64,000 nt of DNA, from contig NZ_JAJNEC010000008.1 in the NCBI RefSeq assembly GCF_021044425.1, forward strand, positions 124,001 to 188,000, written 5' to 3'. Below the pieces are notes generated by a model. It saw nothing but the letters and a program-made list of their open reading frames with translations, ran no database searches and was not told the origin of the DNA. The translations under genes and the position numbers were made by a program. The DNA comes from Niabella pedocola (GTDB lineage: Bacteria > Bacteroidota > Bacteroidia > Chitinophagales > Chitinophagaceae). Every line of letters begins with the position of its first letter. Position 1 is the stretch's first letter. This document shows, piece after piece, positions 9,335-17,918 of the stretch.

Positions 9335-10588
9335 CTACAGGCGCGGTCGGGTTTCCTCTTTATAGTCAACCGTTTTCGGATTCAGCAACACCATTTGCAA
9401 GATCAGGGCCAGCAAAACAATAACAGACAGCATGGCAAAATCCCGGCGCAAATGGCCTGCATCCACAGATCTTCCTAATACATCGGTAATCCATGCGCCT
9501 AACAGAACGCTGGTCATATTCATAAGCCCATAAGCAGTGGCCCGGTATTTTGGTGCCACCAGCTGGCAGAGGATGGGCATATTATTGGCATCAAACATAC
9601 CAAAACCCAAACCAAAGCAAAATGCAGCGCCGGTAAGCGGCAATAAGGTACGCCCATACCCCAGCAGCAACAGTGCCGGAATGGTAAGCAGTATACCCAG
9701 GGCGCTGGTATACACACGCCCCTTTAGGTTCTTCTGTACCCACCGGTCCGATAGCAGTCCGCCCGCCACAACACCCACCAGTGATGAAACCGCAATAGTA
9801 ACGGTAGCAAGCGGGCCGGCGGTACCCATTTCCATTCCCAGATGGCCGGAAAAAAGAGTAGGCAGCCAGTTCTTTACAGCCCAGCCGGGGATACTGGGCA
9901 CCGTAAAATATAACAGGAGGATCCAAAAAGAAAGATTTGAAAACAGTGTTTTAAAGGTTTGGGATACCGGCGGACCCGCTTTTTTGTTCGGCGATACCTG
10001 CAGTTCGGCCGACCGGTGTTCCTTTAAAAACAGGATCAGTACCACCGCATAAATAATTCCGGCAATACCAAAAGCATGAAAGGTTGCCTGCCAGGAATAG
10101 GCCTGCGCCACAGTGGCGCCAAATCCTCCAAAGGCCTGCCCTGCATACAACCCGATCATATGTATGCCTACGGCCAGCGATCTTGTCTTTGAAGAATGGT
10201 AGTCTGCGATCAACGACAGGGCCGCCGGTATATACAAGGCTTCACTGATGCCCATTACTGCGCGCAAACCGTATAGCTGGTTAAAGGAAGTGGCAACCCC
10301 CATGAGCAAGGTAACCGCAGACCATACAAACAAGCTTCCGGCAATCAGCCATTTCCGGTTTAACCGGTCGGCAATGATGCCGGATACCGGCGACATCAAA
10401 CCATAAATCCAGAGGAAACCCGCCATCAGGTGTCCGAAATTGGCAGCACTCTGCAACTCTGCAATATCGATCTGCATGGAAGGCCGCATCGTGGAAAGCA
10501 TCTGCCTGTCGAGATAATTGAGCAGGGCCACCACCCATAACAAGGCTACCACGATCCACTTATAATATTTTTTCTCCTTTAACAGCAT
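9335..10588 (-). CDS. MFS transporter, probable sialic acid importer
   Basis: This 417-residue major facilitator protein has about 12 hydrophobic segments. It carries the anion:cation symporter family signature near the N terminus (LLNYLDRQMLSTMRPSMQ) and the loop GIIADRLNRKW after helix 2. In Bacteroidota sialic acid clusters the inner membrane step is done by an MFS protein called NanT. Its place at the end of the sialidase, lyase and mutarotase gene row makes N-acetylneuraminate the likely substrate. Hexuronate transporters belong to the same superfamily, so the substrate rests on context. It begins 22 bp after the mutarotase gene. Confidence 0.75.
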   Translation of the reverse strand: MLLKEKKYYKWIVVALLWVVALLNYLDRQMLSTMRPSMQIDIAELQSAANFGHLMAGFLWIYGLMSPVSGIIADRLNRKWLIAGSLFVWSAVTLLMGVATSFNQLYGLRAVMGISEALYIPAALSLIADYHSSKTRSLAVGIHMIGLYAGQAFGGFGATVAQAYSWQATFHAFGIAGIIYAVVLILFLKEHRSAELQVSPNKKAGPPVSQTFKTLFSNLSFWILLLYFTVPSIPGWAVKNWLPTLFSGHLGMEMGTAGPLATVTIAVSSLVGVVAGGLLSDRWVQKNLKGRVYTSALGILLTIPALLLLGYGRTLLPLTGAAFCFGLGFGMFDANNMPILCQLVAPKYRATAYGLMNMTSVLLGAWITDVLGRSVDAGHLRRDFAMLSVIVLLALILQMVLLNPKTVDYKEETRPRL

Positions 10589-10610
10589 GATGAACGATTG
10601 TTCCTGATGA

Positions 10611-11660
10611 TTACTTTTTTAACACGGTCAGCACTTCCGGTGTACGGATGCCTGGTTTTATCTCCCCTCCCGGAAGCACCCAATGATCTCCCCACAAAAC
10701 GGCGGTAGTGGTTACAGGAATGAATGGCATATCTGCGCTGATATCAGGAAGGATCGACCAGGTATTTTTCCGGAAATCGTATACCAGCATTTTTTTGCCA
10801 AACCCCGGATGTGCTTCGCGCAGATCCTTACCGGCATTGCTGCCGTCGTCACCGCCTAAAAGATAGAGGTGCTGCCGGTCATGCATCAGTGGTGAAGCAG
10901 CCGCCACCGCCGGATATGGAAGGGCTGCAATTTTCGTCCATCCCGTTCCTTCCGAAAAACGGTATGCATCTCTAAGATACTCCCGTTTTCCGTTTACCAG
11001 GCGGGCACCGCTAAACAGATAAAAATCATCTCCAACTGCAGCCGCTACGGCCAACATACGCGACGGGCCGGGCCAGGAGGCCAATGCCTTCCATTGAGCG
11101 CTTCTTAAACCATCCGAAAGATCCAGTTCATAAAAAGCGGCAGTGGTTGTGCCTGCATCCGGTGCTGCAATACCGCCCGCCACATAGATCTTGTTTCCCA
11201 CCTTTACGCCGCAGGTATTGGCCAGCGGCTGCGGCAACGGTTGCAGCGTATCTGTTTTCAGCACCCCTTCCTTGATCTGCAGGAGTAATACCTCCGCACG
11301 GTGCCCGGCCGCATTACTTCCGCCGATACAAAGCAACCCTTCGGGTAATGAAACGGATACCCCATACCCAAGCGGCCGGGGCAGGTGGCCGATCTTTTTC
11401 CATGCAGCCGTCTTTTTCTCCAACAGGAATACCTCGCTGTACCATACTTTTTTTGAGCCCAGCCAGGGCGCGCCGCCACCTGGAAAATTGCTGCCGCCGG
11501 CCACTACCAGCCGGTTGTTGACAAGTCCTGCAAAAGAACCCGCAAAACCCGTTGTATCCGGCAATGCGCTCCAATATTCGATTTCAAACTGCTGTGCAGC
11601 TATCGGATTCAACAACATATATGTGGCTATGAATAATATGAACCAGCGTTTATTTTTCAT
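10611..11660 (-). CDS. nanM: NanM-like N-acetylneuraminate mutarotase (Kelch)
   Basis: This exported 349-residue Kelch beta-propeller has a signal peptide ending at about residue 22 (LLNPIAAQ). It resembles the cyclically permuted mutarotases related to YjhT/NanM. The block AGSFAGLVNNRLVVAGGSNF lies near the N terminus here but is C-terminal in E. coli NanM as I recall it. The block GGEIKPGIRT lies near the C terminus. NanM speeds conversion of alpha-Neu5Ac released by sialidases to the beta anomer, outside the cytoplasm. The gene start overlaps the end of the lyase gene by 11 bp, suggesting translational coupling. Confidence 0.8.
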   Translation of the reverse strand: MKNKRWFILFIATYMLLNPIAAQQFEIEYWSALPDTTGFAGSFAGLVNNRLVVAGGSNFPGGGAPWLGSKKVWYSEVFLLEKKTAAWKKIGHLPRPLGYGVSVSLPEGLLCIGGSNAAGHRAEVLLLQIKEGVLKTDTLQPLPQPLANTCGVKVGNKIYVAGGIAAPDAGTTTAAFYELDLSDGLRSAQWKALASWPGPSRMLAVAAAVGDDFYLFSGARLVNGKREYLRDAYRFSEGTGWTKIAALPYPAVAAASPLMHDRQHLYLLGGDDGSNAGKDLREAHPGFGKKMLVYDFRKNTWSILPDISADMPFIPVTTTAVLWGDHWVLPGGEIKPGIRTPEVLTVLKK

Positions 11661-12591
11661 TTTTTATCGATTCATCTTCCTGCTGAATCCGGTCCAGGTT
11701 TTCAAAGAAATGAACGGCCGCTAGCCGTTGCTGCACGTGTTGCCGTTGATCGGCTGTCAATGCCGTTAAGGGTAACCGGCAGGGACCTAACTCCAGTCCT
11801 CTTAAACGTACAATTGCTTTTTGCGTGGGTATCGGACCAAATTCCGGCAAACAGGAAATCATTTGCACGGCCTGCCATTGCAGGGCCCTGGCCCTTTCCA
11901 GGTTGCCCTGTTCAAATGCCCGGATGACGGCATTGTACAGCGGGGCCGCAAATGTATAAGTACTGCCGATGGCCCCTTTTGCGCCTACAGCAAGCGCCGG
12001 TAATAACAACTCATCATATCCAAAAAGGATATCGTACTTGCCGTCTTTATAATTCAAACAGCTTTGATACTCCTGCAATGTGGCTGCAGTGTATTTAATG
12101 CCGGCGAAGCTGGGTATCTGCGCTTCGGCCAGTTCCAGAAAACGGATCATATCTACAGCAATGCCGGTAATGGCCGGGATATGATAGTAGTAGAACGGAA
12201 TATCCGGTGCCGCTTCGGCAATAGCGGCCATACAATCGACCAGGTTGTTAACGGATGCGGGTTTAAAATAAAACCCGGCTACAGAAGATATGGCGTCGGC
12301 ACCAATAGAACGGGCATGTTTTGCGAGGCGGCGCGATATGGCGATAGCGCTATGCCCTACGTGCACAAATACCAGCATGCGCCTGTTTACTGCTTTCACA
12401 TATGCTTCGGCTACCTGCATCCGTTCTTCCTCGGTAAGATTGGGCCCCTCCCCGTTTGTACCACAAATAAATATGCCCTGCACTCCATCGGTGATCAGTT
12501 GCTCCACCAGTAATGGAATCATATCAACATTTACAGAGCCATCTGCGTGCAGCGTACTAAATGTTGCTGCAATTAATCCTTTTATTTTCAT
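11650..12591 (-). CDS. nanA: N-acetylneuraminate lyase
   Basis: This 313-residue DapA-superfamily aldolase would split N-acetylneuraminate into N-acetylmannosamine and pyruvate in the cytoplasm. It has the GTNGEG motif at 44-49 and a YYYH segment at 134-137 holding the catalytic tyrosine. The probable Schiff-base lysine is K166 in FAGIKYT (E. coli NanA uses K165). The neighbouring sialidases and mutarotase favour sialic acid over dihydrodipicolinate chemistry. No ManNAc epimerase or kinase is adjacent, so later steps must be encoded elsewhere. It overlaps the downstream mutarotase gene by 11 bp. Confidence 0.85.
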   Translation of the reverse strand: MKIKGLIAATFSTLHADGSVNVDMIPLLVEQLITDGVQGIFICGTNGEGPNLTEEERMQVAEAYVKAVNRRMLVFVHVGHSAIAISRRLAKHARSIGADAISSVAGFYFKPASVNNLVDCMAAIAEAAPDIPFYYYHIPAITGIAVDMIRFLELAEAQIPSFAGIKYTAATLQEYQSCLNYKDGKYDILFGYDELLLPALAVGAKGAIGSTYTFAAPLYNAVIRAFEQGNLERARALQWQAVQMISCLPEFGPIPTQKAIVRLRGLELGPCRLPLTALTADQRQHVQQRLAAVHFFENLDRIQQEDESIKNEK

Positions 12592-12646
12592 TCGTATAAT
12601 TTCTGCTTTTATGCTGCTTAATACTCCCCTGCATTTTTTAACCGGG

Positions 12647-13825
12647 CTATTTTTTCTGAAACCATTTTGCCGGCAACTTCTTTAACACCAGCCGGTAATT
12701 AAAATCACGGTCTTTTGATGCCGACTCATACAGGCAATAGACCGTTCCTTTTTCATCTACGGCCAAATCGCTGTAACCCGAAGGGCCTGCATCAATCACT
12801 TTATTAAAACTCCAGGTAGCGCCCTCATCAAATGACAGTTTTGCAGAAAGATTTCTGCGCGGATGTTTTTCGATATCCCTGCTGTCTGGATTTACAAACA
12901 ATAATGCCGGCTGCTTCCCTAATTTGGGTAATGCAAGAATGGGCGCCATACAGGTAGGATCAAATAACGCCTCCGCAAATGTTATTTCTGTCCAGTTATC
13001 AGCGCCGGTGCTACTTTTACTAAACGCCCTCCGTTGTCGTTTCGATGGATTGCGGATACTCATCAGCACCGATCCATCCGGCAGCTGTACCGGCATGCTT
13101 TCATTGGGATTCGAAATGGCAGCAGTGCTGTCGGCAATAATCGCACCCCGGTTCCAGGTCTTGCCATGGTCGTCGCTATAGATAGTAGCAACACAGGATG
13201 GAGCATGACTTCTCCGCGGTGTTAACCGGCCGGAGTTGGCCAGCCATACGGCACTGAGCAATCGACCGTTCTTGAGTTGAATGCCGTGTCCGGGCCCGGG
13301 TGCTAATACTTTCCAGTTATATGCTCCTTTAAAGGCATTATAGGTAGCTGTTATATTCACCGGTTTCGACCAGGATTTACCATCATCTTTTGAACAGGTA
13401 TAAAATCCTTCTGCATAATCCCGCTGGTATAACAGGTGCACGGTACCGTTTGCATCAACAATGGGTGTTGGATTACCAACCGGGCCGCCTTTCATCGAAT
13501 CGATGATCAGGATCGGTTCCCAGCTGTTTCCCCCATCGGTGCTGCGGCGCATGATCAGGTTCATATCTGCCCAGTCGCTTGCCGTGCCGATACGGCCTTC
13601 GCAAAAGGCCAGCAGCGAGCCGCGCTTTGTATATACCAGCGCCGGTATACGGGTTGATTTATATACAGCATCCGGCTCAAAAACAGTTACAGGCTGCATT
13701 GCCGGTGATTGCAGGCGTGCGCCGCAGGCACTTATCAACAGTATTACGGTAATCACCCCGGCCCACCTCCACCACCGGTTGCGGCCCTGGTTGTTTTTAC
13801 CGGATATCATCATACTTTCCATCAT
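12647..13825 (-). CDS. Sialidase lipoprotein 1 (GH33)
   Basis: This 392-residue GH33-type sialidase would release sialic acid from glycoconjugates at the cell surface or in the periplasm. The lipobox ISAC places the lipidated cysteine at residue 34. The RIP motif STRIPALVY carries the first arginine of the carboxylate-binding triad, and ASDWADMNL holds the likely acid/base aspartate. Four Asp-boxes are visible (STDGGNSW, KDDGKSW, SDDHGKTW, FDEGATW). The YSDL stretch near the C terminus holds the nucleophilic tyrosine. The ATG overlaps the stop of the upstream PKD-LamG gene by one base. Several nearby ATG codons make the exact start uncertain. Confidence 0.88.
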   Translation of the reverse strand: MMESMMISGKNNQGRNRWWRWAGVITVILLISACGARLQSPAMQPVTVFEPDAVYKSTRIPALVYTKRGSLLAFCEGRIGTASDWADMNLIMRRSTDGGNSWEPILIIDSMKGGPVGNPTPIVDANGTVHLLYQRDYAEGFYTCSKDDGKSWSKPVNITATYNAFKGAYNWKVLAPGPGHGIQLKNGRLLSAVWLANSGRLTPRRSHAPSCVATIYSDDHGKTWNRGAIIADSTAAISNPNESMPVQLPDGSVLMSIRNPSKRQRRAFSKSSTGADNWTEITFAEALFDPTCMAPILALPKLGKQPALLFVNPDSRDIEKHPRRNLSAKLSFDEGATWSFNKVIDAGPSGYSDLAVDEKGTVYCLYESASKDRDFNYRLVLKKLPAKWFQKK

Positions 13826-15333
13826 TAATATTTAAACAGATTGGCAATTTCGTTATCATTTAACGCGCGCTTGTACACCATCAGTTCATCCAGCTTTCCA
13901 ATAAAATAATTACTAAAACTTCTTGCTCCTTCCTGCATACCGATCTTGAAGTCTGCGGCATTGGAAACCTCTTTTATCCCCGTGGTTGAGCTGCGCTCCG
14001 TCATTTTCTGACCGTTAATATAAATCTTTGTTACCAATCCCGAACGTACGGCAACAACATGGTACCATTTTCCATCCGCAATATTCCCCGGATCCGCCAG
14101 CGCCAGGAATGAACCACCGGCCGCATCCTCCGTATTAAAGGCCGTATATTGTGTAACGGAGCTGTTCAGGCGCAACCAGGCCTGGTTATCTTTTGAACCG
14201 TTCTTACCGCTTTCCTGCCATACCATCATCCGTACAGTGCTGGAGGATTGTATCCAAACGGAAACCGTAAAGTCCCCCGCCCCCATATTAAAACCAGGAT
14301 TATCGGCCACCATAAGCCCTCCGCTGCCATCAAAGCTGCCTACACCGGTTGTCGTTCCATTTCTTCCGGCCTGCTCGACACCTACCTGTCCCTTCTTTGT
14401 AACAGAAAGCTTTAACGGACCTTCATCGTTAATGGAATGATTAAATGGAAAATAACCAACCAATCCGTCTACCGGAATTACTCTTATAAACCGTTCCACT
14501 GTTTTTGAATGCGCGGTCACCTCATTTTTGATACTTAATGTTACTGTATAAAGACCGGCCTTTTCAAACAGAAAGGAAGGATGTTGTTCCGCAGACCGGA
14601 AGGTTTCGGCATCCCCTTTTATTTCCCAGGCCCATTCCGTGGCAATACCCAGGGACTGATCGGTAAATCGTACACGTTGCCCCTCGTAAATGGATTGCAC
14701 ATCGGCGTCAAAAGCCGCCACCAGGGTATAGGGATCAATGATGTGCAATGCTTTTTCTTTTACAATGGTATCGCTGTAGTCGGGGTTTGATGCGATCAGC
14801 CGGATATCATAAAAACCGGTATCGGCAAAATTCATCTGCGGATGCTGCTTATCCGAGCGAATAATCGCGCCGGTTGCCAGCGCCGTAAATTCCCATTTCC
14901 ATGAAGCGGGCAACCCCTTGCTGATATCAGTAAACTGCAGCTTTTCATTTTGAAGCGCCACTGTCTTTTGCTGGGTGAAGGCTGCTTCAACCCGACTATA
15001 GCCTACCGCGATCATCTTTTCTTTGGTAAGCGTTACTTCACCGGCTGCATTTCTCAACGTTAACGTTACGGAGTAATTTCCGGGTACTTTATAGGTTACG
15101 GTTGGGCCGGAGAGATTGGATGTAGCAGGCTCCCCTCCTTCAAATTCCCAATGCCAATTTGAAACGGTGCCCTGCGCCAGCTCTTTAAAGCTAACGCTAT
15201 CACCCGCAGTAAGTGCCACTTTATCAACAGTGAAATCGACGGTAATGACAGTGCTGACCTTATCCTTTCTGCACCCTGCCAACATCAGCCCGATAGCTAA
15301 AGTGATCCCCGATAAATAATTTATGATCTTCAT
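13825..15333 (-). CDS. PKD-LamG lipoprotein, probable glycan-binding
   Basis: This 502-residue lipoprotein starts MKIINYLSG and has a lipobox ending at C21, followed by RKDK. Three PKD-like immunoglobulin domains follow at roughly 27-110, 111-198 and 199-285; each has a W-x-W-E type core strand (NWHWEF, SWKWEF, EWAWEI). A LamG/concanavalin-like domain fills about 290-502 (VGYFPFNHSINDEGPL). I see no catalytic motif. It lies between two sialidase genes, so it may be a surface glycan-binding protein like SusE/SusF. The frame is open to 15411, but the ATG at 15333 gives the lipoprotein signal and avoids overlap with the upstream sialidase. Confidence 0.8.
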   Translation of the reverse strand: MKIINYLSGITLAIGLMLAGCRKDKVSTVITVDFTVDKVALTAGDSVSFKELAQGTVSNWHWEFEGGEPATSNLSGPTVTYKVPGNYSVTLTLRNAAGEVTLTKEKMIAVGYSRVEAAFTQQKTVALQNEKLQFTDISKGLPASWKWEFTALATGAIIRSDKQHPQMNFADTGFYDIRLIASNPDYSDTIVKEKALHIIDPYTLVAAFDADVQSIYEGQRVRFTDQSLGIATEWAWEIKGDAETFRSAEQHPSFLFEKAGLYTVTLSIKNEVTAHSKTVERFIRVIPVDGLVGYFPFNHSINDEGPLKLSVTKKGQVGVEQAGRNGTTTGVGSFDGSGGLMVADNPGFNMGAGDFTVSVWIQSSSTVRMMVWQESGKNGSKDNQAWLRLNSSVTQYTAFNTEDAAGGSFLALADPGNIADGKWYHVVAVRSGLVTKIYINGQKMTERSSTTGIKEVSNAADFKIGMQEGARSFSNYFIGKLDELMVYKRALNDNEIANLFKY

Positions 15334-15340
15334 ACGGCCG

Positions 15341-16459
15341 TTATTGAAGGTTAGATAATGGAATGCGTTTAAAATAGATCCGGTCATAGGGGCTCTTATC
15401 GCCGTTCTCAAAAATCAACCCGATGTGCCGGTCATCCAGCAACGCCATATCGGAATAAGCGGCGGCTCCGTAGAAAACGGTGTAGGCCTTGTTCCAGGTT
15501 TTTCCGTCATCCCCAGACATTTTCACGGTCATATTCGTACGCGTTTGTGCCGCAGCGTTGGATTGCAGTAATACCCAACTTCCATTCTGTTTAAAACTGA
15601 TCATACTTCCCTGGCATTTAGGATCTACAAGATCCGGCTGCAACTGGTTGTTACCCCAGGTTAAGCCACCATCGGTACTTGCGGTAAACACCCGCGCATT
15701 GGATACAGAGGAGCGCATATTGAGCAACAGGCCGGTATTGGTTTCCGCCACGGTACACTCACCAACATCTCCCTGTTTTGTCAAAGCACCTTTCTTCCAG
15801 GTAGCGCCATGGTCATCTGAGTAAACAGAAAAAGAATAACTCTTATTTCCCAAATTGCTTGCGCTCGTATAAGTAGGTGCAATCATCCGGCCTTTATAAG
15901 CGCCTTCCTTTATCTGGATGCCGTGCACCGGCCCGGTTGCATACCAGGTCCAGCCCACCTCTTTTACGCCGGCGGTAATCTCCTCCGGTGTTGACCAGGT
16001 GAGCCCTTCATCGGTTGACCGGGTTACAAATGCCCGGGTGTTATTCCAGCTCATTAACAAATGAATGGTTCCGGTTTCTTCATCCACAATAGGTACGGGG
16101 TTTCCACAAGTGTTTCCCCCGTCATCCCAGATCACCATTAAATCGCTCCAGGTGTTACCACCATCCGTGCTTCTTTTCAGTACCATATTAATATCACCGG
16201 CATCACCGCAGGAGCCGCACATCCTTCCTTCTGCAATGGCCAGCAGCGTACCGGATTTTGCACGCACTATTGCCGGAATGCGAAACAACGCATATCCTTT
16301 ATATCCGCGCTCAAAAAGTTTCACATACTTATTCGAATCTGCCAGTCCCGGTGCATTTGGATTTACCGGTTCAAACCCAACCAGGCCTTGTTTTTTACAT
16401 CCGGTGGCTATCAATACCAGGCCGCTAAACCATATTGAAAAAAGCGTTTTTGTAAGCAT
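15341..16459 (-). CDS. Sialidase lipoprotein 2 (GH33)
   Basis: This second GH33-type sialidase has 372 residues and a lipobox ending at C21 (LIATGC). The FRIP motif (YALFRIPAIV) is near residue 58 and the acid/base aspartate region is SCGDAGDINM. Five Asp-boxes are visible, including STDGGNTW, STDEGLTW, SDDHGATW and STDGGLTW. The nucleophile region is YSDMALLDD, followed by the C-terminal FENGDKS and DRIYFKRIP. It is only distantly similar to sialidase 1, which suggests different linkage or carrier preferences rather than a recent duplication. It lies 11 bp after susD and 7 bp before the PKD-LamG gene. Confidence 0.9.
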   Translation of the reverse strand: MLTKTLFSIWFSGLVLIATGCKKQGLVGFEPVNPNAPGLADSNKYVKLFERGYKGYALFRIPAIVRAKSGTLLAIAEGRMCGSCGDAGDINMVLKRSTDGGNTWSDLMVIWDDGGNTCGNPVPIVDEETGTIHLLMSWNNTRAFVTRSTDEGLTWSTPEEITAGVKEVGWTWYATGPVHGIQIKEGAYKGRMIAPTYTSASNLGNKSYSFSVYSDDHGATWKKGALTKQGDVGECTVAETNTGLLLNMRSSVSNARVFTASTDGGLTWGNNQLQPDLVDPKCQGSMISFKQNGSWVLLQSNAAAQTRTNMTVKMSGDDGKTWNKAYTVFYGAAAYSDMALLDDRHIGLIFENGDKSPYDRIYFKRIPLSNLQ

Positions 16460-16470
16460 CGTTTTAAAAT

Positions 16471-17907
16471 TTAATATCCTTCTGTCTGAATTAAGTTAGG
16501 ATTCACATCTATCTGTGCTTTCGGAATGGGGAAGAAAAGCGGCACAGGCCCGTTCATATTAGCTACTTCCGCCCGTACATCAATCACACCTTCAAAATGA
16601 AAGCGCAACAGGTCCGGCCAGCGCTTCAGCTCCAGGTACAGTTCCCTGAAACGTTCGTTGAGTATCTCCCGTTCTACAGACAGCTTATCGGTTGCCCCCT
16701 TGTAGTTTCCGATACCCGCGCGTACCCGTATCTTATCCAATTCGGCGATCGCTTCTGTGGTACGTCCCATAGCTGCCAGCGCCTCTGCTTTAAAAAGGAT
16801 CAATTCTCCCAGGCGGTATATAATAATGTCGTTGTCGTAATACCGGTTATCCGGATAAACGGTTCCGCGCATTTTATTATCAAATACACCAATCACCGCA
16901 TTGTTAGCACCGGTAGCAACAATAAACGAAGCATTTGCTCTTTTATCATTTGCATTCGCCTTGAAGGCTTGTTGCAGTTTATCAGACGGCGCATACTGGC
17001 TCCGGGCGCCGCTTACAGCATAGGGTATATCATTTTTATTCAATGCCGACTGAACAAAAATGTCACGTGGTTTGAGTTGCTTACTATACTGATCCGATTT
17101 CTCATCCTTTGCAAAATGTAATGCAAACAGTACTTCCTTGCCTTTCCGGTTATCCGTGCTGAATATTTTTGAAAACTCGTCTTCCAGGCTTAAACCGGCT
17201 GCTGCCTTATCGGCTGCCGCAACCACCTCTGTAAGATCGGTTGTTCCGCCGTTCAATACTTTTGCACGCCAAAGCAAAACATCTGCCTTTAACGCATAGG
17301 CCGCCTGTTTTGAAGCCAGGTCCTTGTCTTTAATATTATCTTCAGGGAAAGCGCTGATGGCCGCATCAATATCGTTCAGTACAAACGTAATAACCTCCGC
17401 AGCCTTTGTTCTTGCGGGAAGCGGCATATCTGCACTTTCGGTTGGTTCGGTAACCACCGGCACATTGCCCCAGCAGCGTAACAGCGTAAAGTAAATATGC
17501 GCCCGGATAAATTTCACCTGGGCCAGTATCCGCATTTTATTTGCTTCCTGGGTAAACGCAATACCAGGCGCATATTTTAGTACCAGGTTACAATGGTGTA
17601 TCACATTGTAAAAATCCAGCCAGTTGGGCGCATTCTGAGGAGTCAGGTTCTGCAGCCAGGCAGAAGACATTCCTGATTCCAGGCCCGGGCTAAACGCATC
17701 GCCCCTGTCTTCCAGGTAATAGGTATTGTTCATTACATCCCGGTACTTTGTGTAGATACCGGTAAGGTATCCGGTTACATCCCCCTCCGCATTCCAGTAG
17801 TTTTCTGCAGTGATGGCAGAGTCCGGCTTTATATCGATCAGCTTTTCACAGGCGGGCAGCAAGAACAACCCCGCGAGTAAAAAAATAAGTACGCAATAAT
17901 TTTTCAT
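16471..17907 (-). CDS. SusD/RagB-like surface lipoprotein
   Basis: This 478-residue SusD-family protein has a lipobox ending at C20 (FLLPAC), followed by EKLIDIKPDS, typical of SusD N termini. The rest is helical TPR-like sequence with the common region VKFIRAHIYFTLLRCWGNVP and a C-terminal ERFRELYLELKRWPDLLRF. It caps the SusC barrel and binds the glycan or sugar to be imported. In this locus the ligand is probably free sialic acid or sialylated oligosaccharide, as reported for the NanU protein of other Bacteroidota. It starts 11 bp after susC. Confidence 0.92.
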   Translation of the reverse strand: MKNYCVLIFLLAGLFLLPACEKLIDIKPDSAITAENYWNAEGDVTGYLTGIYTKYRDVMNNTYYLEDRGDAFSPGLESGMSSAWLQNLTPQNAPNWLDFYNVIHHCNLVLKYAPGIAFTQEANKMRILAQVKFIRAHIYFTLLRCWGNVPVVTEPTESADMPLPARTKAAEVITFVLNDIDAAISAFPEDNIKDKDLASKQAAYALKADVLLWRAKVLNGGTTDLTEVVAAADKAAAGLSLEDEFSKIFSTDNRKGKEVLFALHFAKDEKSDQYSKQLKPRDIFVQSALNKNDIPYAVSGARSQYAPSDKLQQAFKANANDKRANASFIVATGANNAVIGVFDNKMRGTVYPDNRYYDNDIIIYRLGELILFKAEALAAMGRTTEAIAELDKIRVRAGIGNYKGATDKLSVEREILNERFRELYLELKRWPDLLRFHFEGVIDVRAEVANMNGPVPLFFPIPKAQIDVNPNLIQTEGY

Positions 17908-17918
17908 TTCAATATGAT

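Noticed and set aside
10611..11660. Kelch protein as galactose oxidase-like enzyme
   Set aside because: The block order fits the cyclically permuted NanM mutarotase group, and the gene overlaps the sialic acid lyase gene.
11650..12591. Dihydrodipicolinate synthase (DapA)
   Set aside because: Same superfamily, but the gene sits among two sialidases, a mutarotase and a NanR-like regulator, so N-acetylneuraminate lyase is far more likely.
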